Shown here one piece after another: positions 30,202 to 40,824 of a stretch of DNA of 64,000 nucleotides. Positions within the stretch are counted from its first letter, which is position 1, and each line of letters starts with the position of its first letter. The notes beneath the pieces were generated by a model. It searched no databases, was not told the DNA's origin, and saw only the letters and a list, made by a program, of their open reading frames with translations. The stretch spans positions 36,174 through 100,173 of the forward strand of contig JADHWJ010000003.1 in assembly GCA_016783545.1 (NCBI GenBank), written 5' to 3'. The translations under genes and the position numbers were made by a program. The stretch comes from Candidatus Aenigmatarchaeota archaeon (GTDB lineage: Archaea; Aenigmatarchaeota; Aenigmatarchaeia; QMZP01).

Positions 30202-31899
30202 ATGATACCATCAGAAGATGAGCTCTATAGCATATCAAAAGATATTATGGGACAGGGACTCTTAAGAATAAGGAAACCCTGGTTTAAAAGGGTTCATAGA
30301 GTGGAAAAGGTAATCCCGAAAAGGCATAGAGAAAGCACATTCAGGGATTGGTTTGATCCTCTTTTTACAGGATTTTTTACAGGATTCATGGCATTTGCAC
30401 CTCTTGGTTTAGAAGCCGGGCCATTGAAAGGAAGTGTAAAGAATTACAGGAACAGACCAGTTGCAGAGGCAATAGTATATGCAAAACAGCCCAGAGGCGG
30501 GATAGTTGATATTTCAGAGACAGACATATCCGGCAATTACAGACTGGACCTTGAGCCGAGTGATTATATAATAAAGGTGTTTTACAGAGGGAAAAGATTC
30601 AGCAAGTCTATCAGAGTGCCCTCTCTTTTTCCTGGCCAAGAATTGGAAAATCAGGACATATCAATTGATGCGGACACTGACACTAAATTACTAGCAGAAG
30701 CCAGCTCATTTAAAGACTATTTCAAGGTCTATGTGCTTGACACAAGACCAAAAAAGGTTGTTTTCTGTGAGACTCCATACGCAAGCAAAGACGGCTATGA
30801 ATTTACAGGAAAAGGCTATATTCTCCTTGCGGGTGATGATGGTATTAATTTTGGAAGCTCAAATCTTCTTTTCAATTGTAATGATATGGGAAAGGTTAGG
30901 AAAAAAGCGTACACGCCCCCAGATGATATGGAAAAGTTTGCTGATGTTCTTTTTGATCTTGGGCTTGGAATGGCAGTGCCAGGAGGCCCGATAAAATATG
31001 CAGTTACAGTTCCAATAGAGCTATCAAAAATTGCGCGCCCTAAAGAGGGTGTAAGATTCGGAATGAAACCTGAGGATTTTATAAGAAGAACTAGGGGAAG
31101 GACACCGTTAACACGCCCATGGGATGTTCTTCGTGTGCAGAGAGCTGCTTCAGACGCTGGATTAAGGGCAGGATATTATTGCTCGCCTGTTGAACTTGAA
31201 TTCGATGTTGGCGGAAACGGCAATATAGAAGTCTATGCGCTTGCTGCCTGCCATAAGATGGGAAAGAGAGGAAGGGAATGGACTGGGATTAATTGTGATT
31301 TTGATATTGGAAATGGTGTTGCAAGTGAACCGATTGTCAGTAAATCAGGTCTTCAGCATCTTGCAAGAGTTGACAAGTTTGGATACCATTACCCAAATGG
31401 TGTTGATATGGTTGGTGGTGATTATAGATACGATTTCACTGACCCTGAACAATCTTGGTGGGCGCTTATAGAAGCAGCTTCTGCAAAAAATTCTGAATTA
31501 TTTTGTTCATTACTAAGCGAAAGTTTGAAGAGAACAAATGAAAAAGAGATTAGAACATTAAAAAGTATGGGTAGTCGTAGAAGGGCTTCTTCGTTCAGGC
31601 CTTTTCCGAATTATTTTAGAATAAGCTCGAGTGTGCCAGCGAGTTCTGTGAGAAGCTTAAGAAATTATGTTGAATTCAAGTACTCTGGACCTGATTCAGG
31701 TCCGCGCGTAGAAAAAGCAGGTTATATGATAATTGATAAAAAACATGATCCGAGTAAATGTGTTCTGACAACTACAATTGAAACAGAAGACCCGGACGCA
31801 TCTGGCCTAAGAAATCCAAATGCACTCAAATACCATTTTTTCAATGAATTTACATTTGTAAAAGAAGATGGGATATGGAAATTATACAGCCAAGAATAA
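30202..31899 (+). CDS. Membrane protein with carboxypeptidase-regulatory-like domain
   Basis: VAEAIVYAKQPRGGIVDISETDISGNYRLDLEPSDYIIKVFY. Confidence 0.55.
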   Translation: MIPSEDELYSISKDIMGQGLLRIRKPWFKRVHRVEKVIPKRHRESTFRDWFDPLFTGFFTGFMAFAPLGLEAGPLKGSVKNYRNRPVAEAIVYAKQPRGGIVDISETDISGNYRLDLEPSDYIIKVFYRGKRFSKSIRVPSLFPGQELENQDISIDADTDTKLLAEASSFKDYFKVYVLDTRPKKVVFCETPYASKDGYEFTGKGYILLAGDDGINFGSSNLLFNCNDMGKVRKKAYTPPDDMEKFADVLFDLGLGMAVPGGPIKYAVTVPIELSKIARPKEGVRFGMKPEDFIRRTRGRTPLTRPWDVLRVQRAASDAGLRAGYYCSPVELEFDVGGNGNIEVYALAACHKMGKRGREWTGINCDFDIGNGVASEPIVSKSGLQHLARVDKFGYHYPNGVDMVGGDYRYDFTDPEQSWWALIEAASAKNSELFCSLLSESLKRTNEKEIRTLKSMGSRRRASSFRPFPNYFRISSSVPASSVRSLRNYVEFKYSGPDSGPRVEKAGYMIIDKKHDPSKCVLTTTIETEDPDASGLRNPNALKYHFFNEFTFVKEDGIWKLYSQE

Positions 31900-31936
31900 A
31901 AACTAATTTTTAACTTTAGAGAGCGAATAATAAAAC

Positions 31937-32464
31937 ATGGCAGATAATCTTGTTATATCAATAATGTTGACAGCGGCTGCACTTGTATTTATAACGATTG
32001 CTATTATTTTTGCCGTAACATATATTCCTGATGTTATATCCGCCGGCTGCTGGATGAGCGCCCAGCAACAGACCAAACAGTTTGTCGGCTGGTATGTTGA
32101 AGGCCCTGGAAAAGGCGTCTTTACAAAAGAAATCAAAGATCTTCACAGAGAACTGAACCTTGGGGACTGTGTTGAAAAAACAATATTCACAAACAGCCCT
32201 GAAGTCATGTGCAATGATGTAAACATAGTGGCCAAGTGTCCTGCTGATAAGAAAGGCTATATCATCACCTGCAGGGATTCGTCTACAGGAAAGGTTGAGC
32301 AATTCTTCAGAGGTGCGCAGAATATTTGTGTGGGATTTTCAAAGCCTATTGACAAGGAACTGGAGCTAGAGGGCAAGAAAAAGTGGTGCGTTAGCATAGA
32401 CCTTATTGAAAGAAAATATAAAATCTCAGCAGAGGTGGGAGAATGTATAAGAGAAAAGGACTAG
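31937..32464 (+). CDS. Orphan single-TM protein, Cys-containing ectodomain
   Basis: N-terminal TM, six or more Cys; overlaps next ORF. Confidence 0.6.
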   Translation: MADNLVISIMLTAAALVFITIAIIFAVTYIPDVISAGCWMSAQQQTKQFVGWYVEGPGKGVFTKEIKDLHRELNLGDCVEKTIFTNSPEVMCNDVNIVAKCPADKKGYIITCRDSSTGKVEQFFRGAQNICVGFSKPIDKELELEGKKKWCVSIDLIERKYKISAEVGECIREKD

Positions 32465-32823
32465 TACACTCGATGATGCTTGCAGCATTTGCATTGATTT
32501 TGGTATATTTTGTTCTTACTCTTCTTGGAACAAGACCTTTCTGGTCCAATTACAATGAAGCTCAGGCAAAGATAATAGCTCATTCAATATCATCCGGTGT
32601 CTCAGTGCTTTCTGTTTCAGACGGTTCTATAACAGAGGAGCTGGAAAGGGAATGGGACATAACAATATCAGATAAGGAAGTAGAGGTTACTTATCAGAAG
32701 GTTAAAAGTGGAAAAGTCAAGCTCAATACAGATTTTGATCTATCAGATATGAAACTGGAAGCTGTGAAAAAGATTGTTATAGAAAGAACTGAATCTGGCA
32801 TCAGAATAAGGGAGGTAGCATAA
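32443..32823 (+). CDS. Orphan single-TM pilin-like protein
   Basis: MYKRKGLVHSMMLAAFALILVYFVLTLLG N-terminal TM. Confidence 0.6.
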   Translation: MYKRKGLVHSMMLAAFALILVYFVLTLLGTRPFWSNYNEAQAKIIAHSISSGVSVLSVSDGSITEELEREWDITISDKEVEVTYQKVKSGKVKLNTDFDLSDMKLEAVKKIVIERTESGIRIREVA

Positions 32824-33203
32824 TGCCTGAACAGAATACACTAGTAAGTGGCTTTAATGATATAATTTTCGTGGCTTTTGTTGTAGCCCTTATAATCTAT
32901 GTAGGGATTAATTTTACAGACCTTCAAGTTAAAATGGATCAGACATTTGATGTTGCTGAAGTAAAGCATATAGCACATCTGGCTGAAAACTGCCTGAAAG
33001 GCGGCAATGATTATATTGATCTGGATGATATTAACATGGAGAACTGCATGTTTGACGCTGATCTAATGATAATAACAGATGCTATTACAGGAAAAGAAAA
33101 GAAAGAGGGATGGAATATTATAGGCAGCAGGAGCCATAGGATTGCTGTCAACATAAAAGCTGGTGATGATATACATCCGGGGTGGTTATATGTGGAGTTC
33201 TAG
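32823..33203 (+). CDS. Orphan single-TM protein
   Basis: N-terminal TM; overlaps neighbours. Confidence 0.6.
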   Translation: MPEQNTLVSGFNDIIFVAFVVALIIYVGINFTDLQVKMDQTFDVAEVKHIAHLAENCLKGGNDYIDLDDINMENCMFDADLMIITDAITGKEKKEGWNIIGSRSHRIAVNIKAGDDIHPGWLYVEF

Positions 33204-33633
33204 GAAAGGTATTTACGGCATATTTTTCATAGTTACCATAGGGGTGGCGATGATGTTTTTTTTCATAGCCATGCACACTATTGGGCTGGGTAATATTCTC
33301 ACACTAAGCAAAACTATCATGCTCTCAACCGAGCTTGATGAAAGAGGTTCTTTCTTATGCACATTTATGAATTCAGAAAAAGACGGTATAAAAAATATGG
33401 AGCTTCTTGCTAATCTCTATATTGACTCCACACTAAATACAGAATTTCTTGAGGATATGGTTGATAAAATTTATGGGCCTTACTGGCAGATGAAAATCCA
33501 ACATTCCAGCGGTGAGATTGTTCTGGGAAGGGAAGAGATAGATGATGATGCTATGGGAACAACTATTGATATTCCCATACCAGGTGCTGGAAAATCAGGG
33601 GCTACAAAATCTAAGGTGGTTTTCAAGATATGA
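33190..33633 (+). CDS. Orphan single-TM pilin-like protein
   Basis: MWSSRKGIYGIFFIVTIGVAMMFFFIAM. Confidence 0.6.
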   Translation: MWSSRKGIYGIFFIVTIGVAMMFFFIAMHTIGLGNILTLSKTIMLSTELDERGSFLCTFMNSEKDGIKNMELLANLYIDSTLNTEFLEDMVDKIYGPYWQMKIQHSSGEIVLGREEIDDDAMGTTIDIPIPGAGKSGATKSKVVFKI

Positions 33634-34595
33634 AAGGCTTCATTGACCCGAACGTGTGGATACTAATCGGAGCAATGATTATCTGCGGACTTTTGGTGCT
33701 TGCATTAATGTCGCTTAAATTTTCCAGTGTTAAAAGGATCACAGAAGATGTCACGCTTGAAGAAGACAAATATACAATGGTCTATGCAATGAATGCTGCA
33801 AACCTATATGCAAAAACCTCCCTGAATTATGCTGTCTATCAGGCATGCTATGACACCTTGAGAAATTCTGAAGTAGGGTCTGAGGAGCAGTTTGAATCAG
33901 CTCTTGGAAACGCTGTTAAGAACAATCTAAATACATATCTATCAGACTATCGCTTTCTTGAAGCATATGTAGTGAAATTCCCAAGTCAGGATATGAAAAT
34001 AAAAATCGAGCCTGATAAGATAGAACTGAATTTAGATGGTAATCTTGTCATGGAGAAAACAAGGGTTGTTGAAAAAGTTATGAAAGAAGAGATAAAACTG
34101 GAAGGTGGTGCTTCTTTGGAAGTGGTTGTGGAAATACCATGCCTTGATACATATCAAATCGGTGTTAGGGAAGAGGATGGTGTAGCAAAAGATCTGAAAA
34201 TAGAGCTAATCAATGCAAAATTAGCGGCTGGCCTTGAAGATACATTTTCTGCTGATGTTGGTAGTGATATTGACTGCGATGCTGTTTTTGAGAGCGCATT
34301 CGGAACAAAAAAGCATGCAAAAGATACTCTGAGAGCAGAACTGGAATCCAGAATAGAAAAACTAAGCACTGGGACAATAGCACTTGAACTAAAGGACCTT
34401 AGTCTTATTATTAAAAATGCAGGCGGGCATACGTCTGATGATGAGACCATATGTGATTTTAATTATGAGATAAAAGCAGACATCCTTATGACTGTTGATG
34501 TTTCAGATGAGAAAACATATCCTGTATGGAACGGAAACGCTATTGCATTTGAAAGACTGATATACCAAACCCTACTAGTAATTATATATCCTTAG
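33630..34595 (+). CDS. Orphan single-TM protein
   Basis: MKGFIDPNVWILIGAMIICGLLVLALM; ATGA coupling with upstream ORF. Confidence 0.6.
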   Translation: MKGFIDPNVWILIGAMIICGLLVLALMSLKFSSVKRITEDVTLEEDKYTMVYAMNAANLYAKTSLNYAVYQACYDTLRNSEVGSEEQFESALGNAVKNNLNTYLSDYRFLEAYVVKFPSQDMKIKIEPDKIELNLDGNLVMEKTRVVEKVMKEEIKLEGGASLEVVVEIPCLDTYQIGVREEDGVAKDLKIELINAKLAAGLEDTFSADVGSDIDCDAVFESAFGTKKHAKDTLRAELESRIEKLSTGTIALELKDLSLIIKNAGGHTSDDETICDFNYEIKADILMTVDVSDEKTYPVWNGNAIAFERLIYQTLLVIIYP

Positions 34596-34738
34596 ACTGT
34601 TTTGAACATACTCTGAAGATTCCCAAAGAAGCTTTTTACAGCAACAAGCGCATCACCGCTTTTGCTGGACACTATCATTATCAGCATCAAAACCACTACA
34701 AGAATGACAATTGCGAAAACAATTATCTTTAATGGCAT
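34592..34738 (-). CDS. 48-aa single-TM peptide
   Basis: MPLKIIVFAIVILVVVLMLIMIVSSKSGDALVAVKSFFGNLQSMFKTV. Confidence 0.45.
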   Translation of the reverse strand: MPLKIIVFAIVILVVVLMLIMIVSSKSGDALVAVKSFFGNLQSMFKTV

Positions 34739-34799
34739 CTCCATAATTAATATTGGTAATGGTTTAATAAATATATAGGGCTCTGACCAATTATTAGTT

Positions 34800-34901
34800 A
34801 TGAAAGGTAGTTCATTCAAACTTCTTTTTGATGTAATACTAATTGTGATAATCCTTACAATAATAAGTTATGCTATATTAACGATGACGGAGGTAATATG
34901 A
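34800..34901 (+). CDS. 33-aa single-TM peptide
   Basis: MKGSSFKLLFDVILIVIILTIISYAILTMTEVI; ATGA coupling. Confidence 0.4.
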   Translation: MKGSSFKLLFDVILIVIILTIISYAILTMTEVI

Positions 34902-35056
34902 AAGGGGAAATAAGTGCAAAAATGTGGTGGATATTAGGGATTATAGTGCTTACTGTTATCCTGATAGTTGTTTTTTCAGGAAGCTTTAGTAATTTTTTTA
35001 GTAAGGCCGGACCTTACATGGCAAATCTATTCAAAATGATTTCATTTGGTGGTTAA
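34898..35056 (+). CDS. 52-aa single-TM peptide
   Basis: MKGEISAKMWWILGIIVLTVILIVVFSGSFSNFFSKAGPYMANLFKMISFGG; directly abuts next gene. Confidence 0.5.
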   Translation: MKGEISAKMWWILGIIVLTVILIVVFSGSFSNFFSKAGPYMANLFKMISFGG

Positions 35057-37339
35057 ATGGCTGAAAAGACGTTTGAGATAATTGGCTTTATGATATTTGC
35101 ACTTGTTGCTATACTGATTCTTGCATATTGGATGTACGGTCCTGATGGTATAGCGCAGTTTCTTGGCTTTGATCCATTTGAGCCTCTCGAAAAGCTCTTT
35201 GCCCAGTTCTTTGGCGGTTCAAAGGAAATGGTGGAATATCAGAAAGCAAAATATTCAGCAAAGGCTGTATGGTGCGCGGTTATGGTGGCGTCGCGGGGTA
35301 ATATAAATGATCCATGTCTGGCTGAGTTTACAGAGGAAATAAAAAATGGGTTTAAGGTCGGTGACATGGAAAAGGAGAACCATATAATACAGGCAACAGG
35401 CAAGGCAGATGCAAGGAGCAAATGCACAGTAAAATGCACAAGGGATAAGATAGGCTGCAAGCCTGAGATAGTGCCGAAGGAAGGCACAAATGAATTCGAA
35501 TGTATAATAAGATGGAGTAAGACAGGAATGTCAGGTGGAGCGTTTTTCAAGCCAGTAGGCCTGGCAGTGGCGCCTGCAATACCCACAATAGACACTAATA
35601 AAGAACCTGAATATGATGAGGATTATGTTGGAGCAGCCAATATTGAATGCAGGGAACTTGGCGGCACAAAAGCAGTTGATTTCATTGATACAACAGACAA
35701 AGATGAGGCAAAGACAGAATGCAATGAAATGTTTGGGGACAAGGCCATGGCAGAGATATATGAAGCCGGTGTCTACAGGTGCATGGTACCTGAGGTCAGC
35801 TGCACTATTGATGAATTCATTCTTCCGCAAAGGATTACTGATGCAGAAGAACATATTGCGCATTATGGAGACCCATTGTATCTGATTTATTGGGAAGAGT
35901 TCCCAAAGGAGTGGGACACATGGACATATGAACCTGACTGGAAGATGCATCTATTAATAGGTACAATCTCTGTTTTCCCGTTCGGCAAGATAGGTGGCAT
36001 GCTTTTCAAAGGCAGTGTTAATATAGCAAAAGGTGGGAGGGCAGCAACAGCCCTTGCTGCCTCGCTTAAAACAGCACCAGGTGTGACAGATGATGCAGCA
36101 AAGGTTGTAATTGCTACACTAAAATCTGGTGGTGGGAAAGTTACAGACAAGTCTCTGAAAGCTGCGATAAGAACCGCTATGCCAGGAGCATTAGGCCCAC
36201 AGATAGATGATATTGCTCTAGCAGCCAGCAAGAGCATGGGCAAACACCTAGGCTATGGTGGCGTCAAGGAAATATTAAAGAGAACATTCTCAGCGCACAT
36301 GGCAAGAAAGCTTGTAAAATATCCATTAAAACATCCGATAAGGGTTTTGGGTAAGTTTGTTGCAGGGGAGGCAGCACTTCTTTTGGTAAACCTTGTTGAA
36401 AGCATGTCCCATAAATATGAGCCAGTGGGCAATTCAATTGTTCTGAAGATACCTTTCCTTGACCCTGACAACTTTGAGCTGACAGAAGGCTGGGAAGGAA
36501 AACCTGTAGTGGTTAAATGGAACCCTGGCGCATTTGGTTTTGAAAAAACAACAAGATTCCATCTTGTTTCCCCATGTAAGATCTCAAAGCTGGACATAAC
36601 TCAAAAATATGTGGAATGCAGCAGCTATTCCTATAATTGGAAAGAAAAGGCAACAAAATGCACATACGCTGACCCAGACGAGTCTGATTGGGGAATTGAA
36701 GAGGTTTCAAGCATTGAAAAGTCCAGGATGTGCAGACTGAAAAGCCTTGCTGGTATAGACACTGAAAAACTGGACAAGACCAACACAAGGGATTTCATAC
36801 ATGAACTGTTTTATAAGGACTATAGTGTAGAAACAATAGACATTGAGATTGGTGATGAGGTTGTCTCAAAGAAAATTCCATTAACAGAGCTTCCTTCTGA
36901 AGATGACACGCTTGGTATGTCAATAAGCACAAGAATGAATGGGAATGATATCATATTCAGAGACGCAGACGGCGACGGATTCCTTGACACTTTCACTGTT
37001 CTCGGCTGTCAGGCACCTGCTATAGAAGTATGGGCAGATGTCGGAGGTGTTGCATCGTGGGGAGAAATGGACGGTGATTATGATGATAATTATTGTTTGA
37101 ACAGAAAATATGAGGTTATAGAAAAACCCACAGTGTTCTTGAAGAATGTGGCACTCTATATTGGAATGGGTGGTGGTTTAATTGTTGCTGGTGTTAGCGG
37201 CATTGCTGGGTTCTTTTATCCACCAGCATGGTTGGTTACTGCAGGCTCTATGAAAGTTTTCACTGCCAGTGCAATTGCATCTGGTGTTTTTGAGATTGCT
37301 CAGGGAACCTATGAATATACAGGTATATGGCCAAGTTAA
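35057..37339 (+). CDS. Large orphan membrane protein (760 aa), TM at N-terminus, C-terminal hydrophobic hairpin
   Basis: TM IIGFMIFALVAILILAYWMYG; DADGDGFLDTF; C-terminal two TM segments. Confidence 0.6.
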   Translation: MAEKTFEIIGFMIFALVAILILAYWMYGPDGIAQFLGFDPFEPLEKLFAQFFGGSKEMVEYQKAKYSAKAVWCAVMVASRGNINDPCLAEFTEEIKNGFKVGDMEKENHIIQATGKADARSKCTVKCTRDKIGCKPEIVPKEGTNEFECIIRWSKTGMSGGAFFKPVGLAVAPAIPTIDTNKEPEYDEDYVGAANIECRELGGTKAVDFIDTTDKDEAKTECNEMFGDKAMAEIYEAGVYRCMVPEVSCTIDEFILPQRITDAEEHIAHYGDPLYLIYWEEFPKEWDTWTYEPDWKMHLLIGTISVFPFGKIGGMLFKGSVNIAKGGRAATALAASLKTAPGVTDDAAKVVIATLKSGGGKVTDKSLKAAIRTAMPGALGPQIDDIALAASKSMGKHLGYGGVKEILKRTFSAHMARKLVKYPLKHPIRVLGKFVAGEAALLLVNLVESMSHKYEPVGNSIVLKIPFLDPDNFELTEGWEGKPVVVKWNPGAFGFEKTTRFHLVSPCKISKLDITQKYVECSSYSYNWKEKATKCTYADPDESDWGIEEVSSIEKSRMCRLKSLAGIDTEKLDKTNTRDFIHELFYKDYSVETIDIEIGDEVVSKKIPLTELPSEDDTLGMSISTRMNGNDIIFRDADGDGFLDTFTVLGCQAPAIEVWADVGGVASWGEMDGDYDDNYCLNRKYEVIEKPTVFLKNVALYIGMGGGLIVAGVSGIAGFFYPPAWLVTAGSMKVFTASAIASGVFEIAQGTYEYTGIWPS

Positions 37340-37425
37340 AGCTTATAAACTCTTTGTCTAATTATTTAATTAACTAATAGATGTGCATGGACACACTGTT
37401 TTAAACCAGCCATGCAAAATAAAAA

Positions 37426-37674
37426 ATGGAGGATAAAACGATAACAATGGTCGAATTTGAAACAATTAAAGCAGAGGAAGTAAAGTTCGGTAAGAACAAC
37501 TTTTTGGAAATTGCAAGAAAGAAAGCAAAAACAGAAGAAGGCGAAAATGAATTCATTGCAGTTACAAGAGGATTCTTCCTTCCAGACGGACAGAAGAGAT
37601 TCAAGAAATCTCTTGCAGTTCCTGACGAAAAAGAAATTAAAGAATTTGTTGCAAAGAAAATAATGGAAGTATAA
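37426..37674 (+). CDS. Small conserved-looking charged protein (82 aa)
   Basis: Soluble compact ORF with good start context. Confidence 0.5.
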   Translation: MEDKTITMVEFETIKAEEVKFGKNNFLEIARKKAKTEEGENEFIAVTRGFFLPDGQKRFKKSLAVPDEKEIKEFVAKKIMEV

Positions 37675-37764
37675 GGCTTAGGCCTTTTATTTGTGAAATT
37701 TTTTCTTTTTATTTTATTTCTAATTTAGGTCGAAGCTCTATCGTTCAAATTATCATAATTTGAG

Positions 37765-39066
37765 TTATTCAACATCTCCAGAACTATACGTATTTTTGAT
37801 TCTGTATCCTGTATCTACTTTATATTTTGCATCATTATCATCCTTGTATTCCCTTGATTCTTTCTCTTCATACTTTTCCTCTTCCTTTTCATCTGAAGCC
37901 TCAGATGCTAACGGAATATTTCTTTTTTCCTCAAATTCCATATCTATATCACATTCTGATGCATAACTTAAACTTGTCTTAAATTCCCAAACCAGTTCCC
38001 CTTCATTAGCTGATACGCATCTAAGTTTGCAATCCCAACCACCAAAATATATCATATTATTATAAACAGCAATACCAATTGTTTCATATTCATTTGTTTC
38101 AAACTTCCAAACAAGCTTTCCGGCCATTGTCAAGCAATAGAAATTCTTGTCACATGCACCAAAGTATATTTTATTATTATAAATTGTAGGGTATGCATAG
38201 AGCATGTTCCCTGTTTTAAATTTCCATTTTATCTCTCCATTAGTTGAAACAGCATACAGATTATGATCATATGAACTAAAATAAAGAATATTCTCGTAAA
38301 CAAGTGGTGTTGATATTATTGCACCACCAGTACTAAACTTCCAAATTAATTTACCATTATGAGATATTGCATAGAGGTTATGATCTCTACTTCCAAAATA
38401 AATACCATTCTCATCTATTGCTAAACCCCAATTTATTTCATCACCTGCAGTAAATTTCCAAATCAATTTACCATCAAGACTTAACACATAGAGATTATGA
38501 TCCCAAGAACCAAAATATATATTATCTTTGTATATCTTTGGGGTCATTATAGAGCCTTTTGTATGAAATCTCCAGAGTTCTTTTCCTGTCTTTGAATTAA
38601 GAGCATAGAAGACGTCATCTTTTGATCCAAAATAAACAACACCCCTATATACAATTTGATTAAATAACTTACTGTTCGTATTGAATTTCCAAATAAGCTT
38701 TCCAGTTTCTATATCCACAGCATACATCAAACCATCAAAACTACTAAAATATACAATATCATCAGCCAATGCGGCTCTATCTCCTACTAATGGTCCTTTA
38801 GTTCTAAATCTCCATAATTCTTCTCCTGTTTCAGCATCAACTGCATAGAAATTATGATCACATGCACCGAAATATAGAACACCCTTATGGACTACTGGTA
38901 TATAATTAACACTACCACCTGTTTTAACACCCCAAAATACATCTTTGTTGGCTTTTTTAACTATTGCCCATTCAGCTTCTTCTTGAACTTCTTCTAGAAT
39001 AGATCTGTCTATTTCAATACTTGTTTTGATCTCTGGTACAGTGGTATCTGATTCAAAATATTCCAT
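37765..39066 (-). CDS. PQQ-like beta-propeller repeat protein, no signal peptide
   Basis: Repeated G.LIWKF.T...IYFGSxDHNLYAL blades. Confidence 0.85.
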   Translation of the reverse strand: MEYFESDTTVPEIKTSIEIDRSILEEVQEEAEWAIVKKANKDVFWGVKTGGSVNYIPVVHKGVLYFGACDHNFYAVDAETGEELWRFRTKGPLVGDRAALADDIVYFSSFDGLMYAVDIETGKLIWKFNTNSKLFNQIVYRGVVYFGSKDDVFYALNSKTGKELWRFHTKGSIMTPKIYKDNIYFGSWDHNLYVLSLDGKLIWKFTAGDEINWGLAIDENGIYFGSRDHNLYAISHNGKLIWKFSTGGAIISTPLVYENILYFSSYDHNLYAVSTNGEIKWKFKTGNMLYAYPTIYNNKIYFGACDKNFYCLTMAGKLVWKFETNEYETIGIAVYNNMIYFGGWDCKLRCVSANEGELVWEFKTSLSYASECDIDMEFEEKRNIPLASEASDEKEEEKYEEKESREYKDDNDAKYKVDTGYRIKNTYSSGDVE

Positions 39067-39241
39067 ATATTACTTTTCTCGATCAGTCTAAAAAAGATTT
39101 CAATTTTTTCTTTTTATTTTATTTTTCTTATCGAAAGAATATTCTTGTTCTTAGTTTTTCGTAGACATTTTTGTGATAGTGGAAGCTGGCCGAACTTGTG
39201 AGGTCAGCTCCTTTTTGCTTGAGATTTTTCTTGAAAAAAGC

Positions 39242-40801
39242 TCAGTCTACCTGCATCTTATCCATTAAGAACTGTGTTATGGTTTTGTAGTTGGCTCCTG
39301 TAACAGGATTATGCATTTTGCTCACCCTTTCTTTTACAGTATTTTCATAAGGGCCTTTTTTCACAAAAATATGGAAAAATTTACTCATACCAGAGTTTAC
39401 TTTGCTCCCACCTGATTTTATTTTTTCTCCTGCTTTTTTCAGGTCAGCGTGTTTTTCAGGTTCTTCATCTTCAAACATCTTTTCAACCTCTTTCTCTATC
39501 TCTTCCTCTCTCTCGCTCGAACCTATTATTTCATTTATGTATTTTGTGAAAACCTTCTCTCTTGCATACAGCTCAATAAGGAAAACAAGCATTACATTCT
39601 GTGACATCTCATAAGCTGTTATAGGCATTATCATTGCATTATCTGATTCAAAACCTTCTGGAGGGGGTGTTCTTACAAGACTCAACATAAATTTTATATC
39701 AAAAAGCATGTAGTAAAACCTGTGCGGATCAAGCGGTTTGCCGCCAACACTAGTTTTCATTATTTTTTCCACTTCTTCGTCGCTTATCTCAATATCATAA
39801 TACTTCTCAATCTTTTCCTTCCATTCATGTGCAAAATCATCATATGGGTTCACAAGCCAGCCATCTTTCCCATAAACAATTGATTCAGGTTTTCCTCTTT
39901 CAGCCGGGCCATAACATTTATACGCCCATAACCTCACGCCCATATCTGCTTGTGACTGACCAAATCCTGGTGTTACATATGGATTCTGCAAAATTTCAGT
40001 TGGTTTTGCCTCTGCCTTTTCCCTTATCATTTTGAACTTTGCTATATATGGTTTCAGCCAATTCTTATATTCATCAACTGATCTCTTCCTTGCTTCCACA
40101 AGAGTCTGTATCCTTGCATACCTTTCCTTTACTGTGGGAAAGAAAAGCGCTTTCCATTCTTTGAAAAGATCATTTTTTGTCTTCAGGACAGTGGCTTCTG
40201 CCATAGAAACATCCAGCTCTTTCCTTATATCATCCCTTTCTGTCAGTTCCTCTTTCATTCTAATGAAATCTGTTATTATGGTTGGCCATCTTCTTGCCAT
40301 TGTTACCAATGAATATCCTTCTCCTGTATGCACATCAACCCTGTCAAGAAACAGGCTTCTTAGAATATGTTCATCTTTTTTTGCAGCTTTGAAATAATCA
40401 AGCATCTCTTTATACCTTCTTGCATCATGATTTAGTAATTCAAAGTCAGCAACAGCCTGGGTTGCAGAAGTAAGTCCTGTCTTTATTGCCTGCTCTAGTT
40501 TCTGCTTCTGCGCAATGGTTATGTTATAGTATTCTGCCCATGTAGGTGTTACTTCTATGTATTCATCTATTTTCTTTACAGTAAAGTCCCATTTTGGAAG
40601 TTGATATATTAAAGAATAATAAATATTGGAGCCTCCTCCCCTGAGCGCTGTAAAATCAAGTATCATGTTCATTTCTTTTGGTCTTATAAAAAACATATCA
40701 CCTTTAGCGCCTGGCGGGCTTTTGAACAGATCATCAACTACAAGTTTGTCCGGATTGATAAATTTAGATTTCTCTATTTTTTCATCAGTCATGTTATCCA
40801 C
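39242..40801 (-). CDS. Orphan soluble protein (519 aa)
   Basis: Long ORF, Lys/Glu-rich linker near C-terminus. Confidence 0.55.
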   Translation of the reverse strand: MDNMTDEKIEKSKFINPDKLVVDDLFKSPPGAKGDMFFIRPKEMNMILDFTALRGGGSNIYYSLIYQLPKWDFTVKKIDEYIEVTPTWAEYYNITIAQKQKLEQAIKTGLTSATQAVADFELLNHDARRYKEMLDYFKAAKKDEHILRSLFLDRVDVHTGEGYSLVTMARRWPTIITDFIRMKEELTERDDIRKELDVSMAEATVLKTKNDLFKEWKALFFPTVKERYARIQTLVEARKRSVDEYKNWLKPYIAKFKMIREKAEAKPTEILQNPYVTPGFGQSQADMGVRLWAYKCYGPAERGKPESIVYGKDGWLVNPYDDFAHEWKEKIEKYYDIEISDEEVEKIMKTSVGGKPLDPHRFYYMLFDIKFMLSLVRTPPPEGFESDNAMIMPITAYEMSQNVMLVFLIELYAREKVFTKYINEIIGSSEREEEIEKEVEKMFEDEEPEKHADLKKAGEKIKSGGSKVNSGMSKFFHIFVKKGPYENTVKERVSKMHNPVTGANYKTITQFLMDKMQVD

Positions 40802-40824
40802 ACTTGCCCAGATTTTTTATAAAA

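Noticed and set aside
28994-32302. Antisense ORFs such as 28994-29209, 29341-29838 and 31958-32302
   Set aside because: Mirror convincing sense genes; composition consistent with shadow ORFs.
37426-37674. 82-aa protein as a PC4-like ssDNA-binding coactivator
   Set aside because: Weak visual similarity only; not enough conserved positions to name it.
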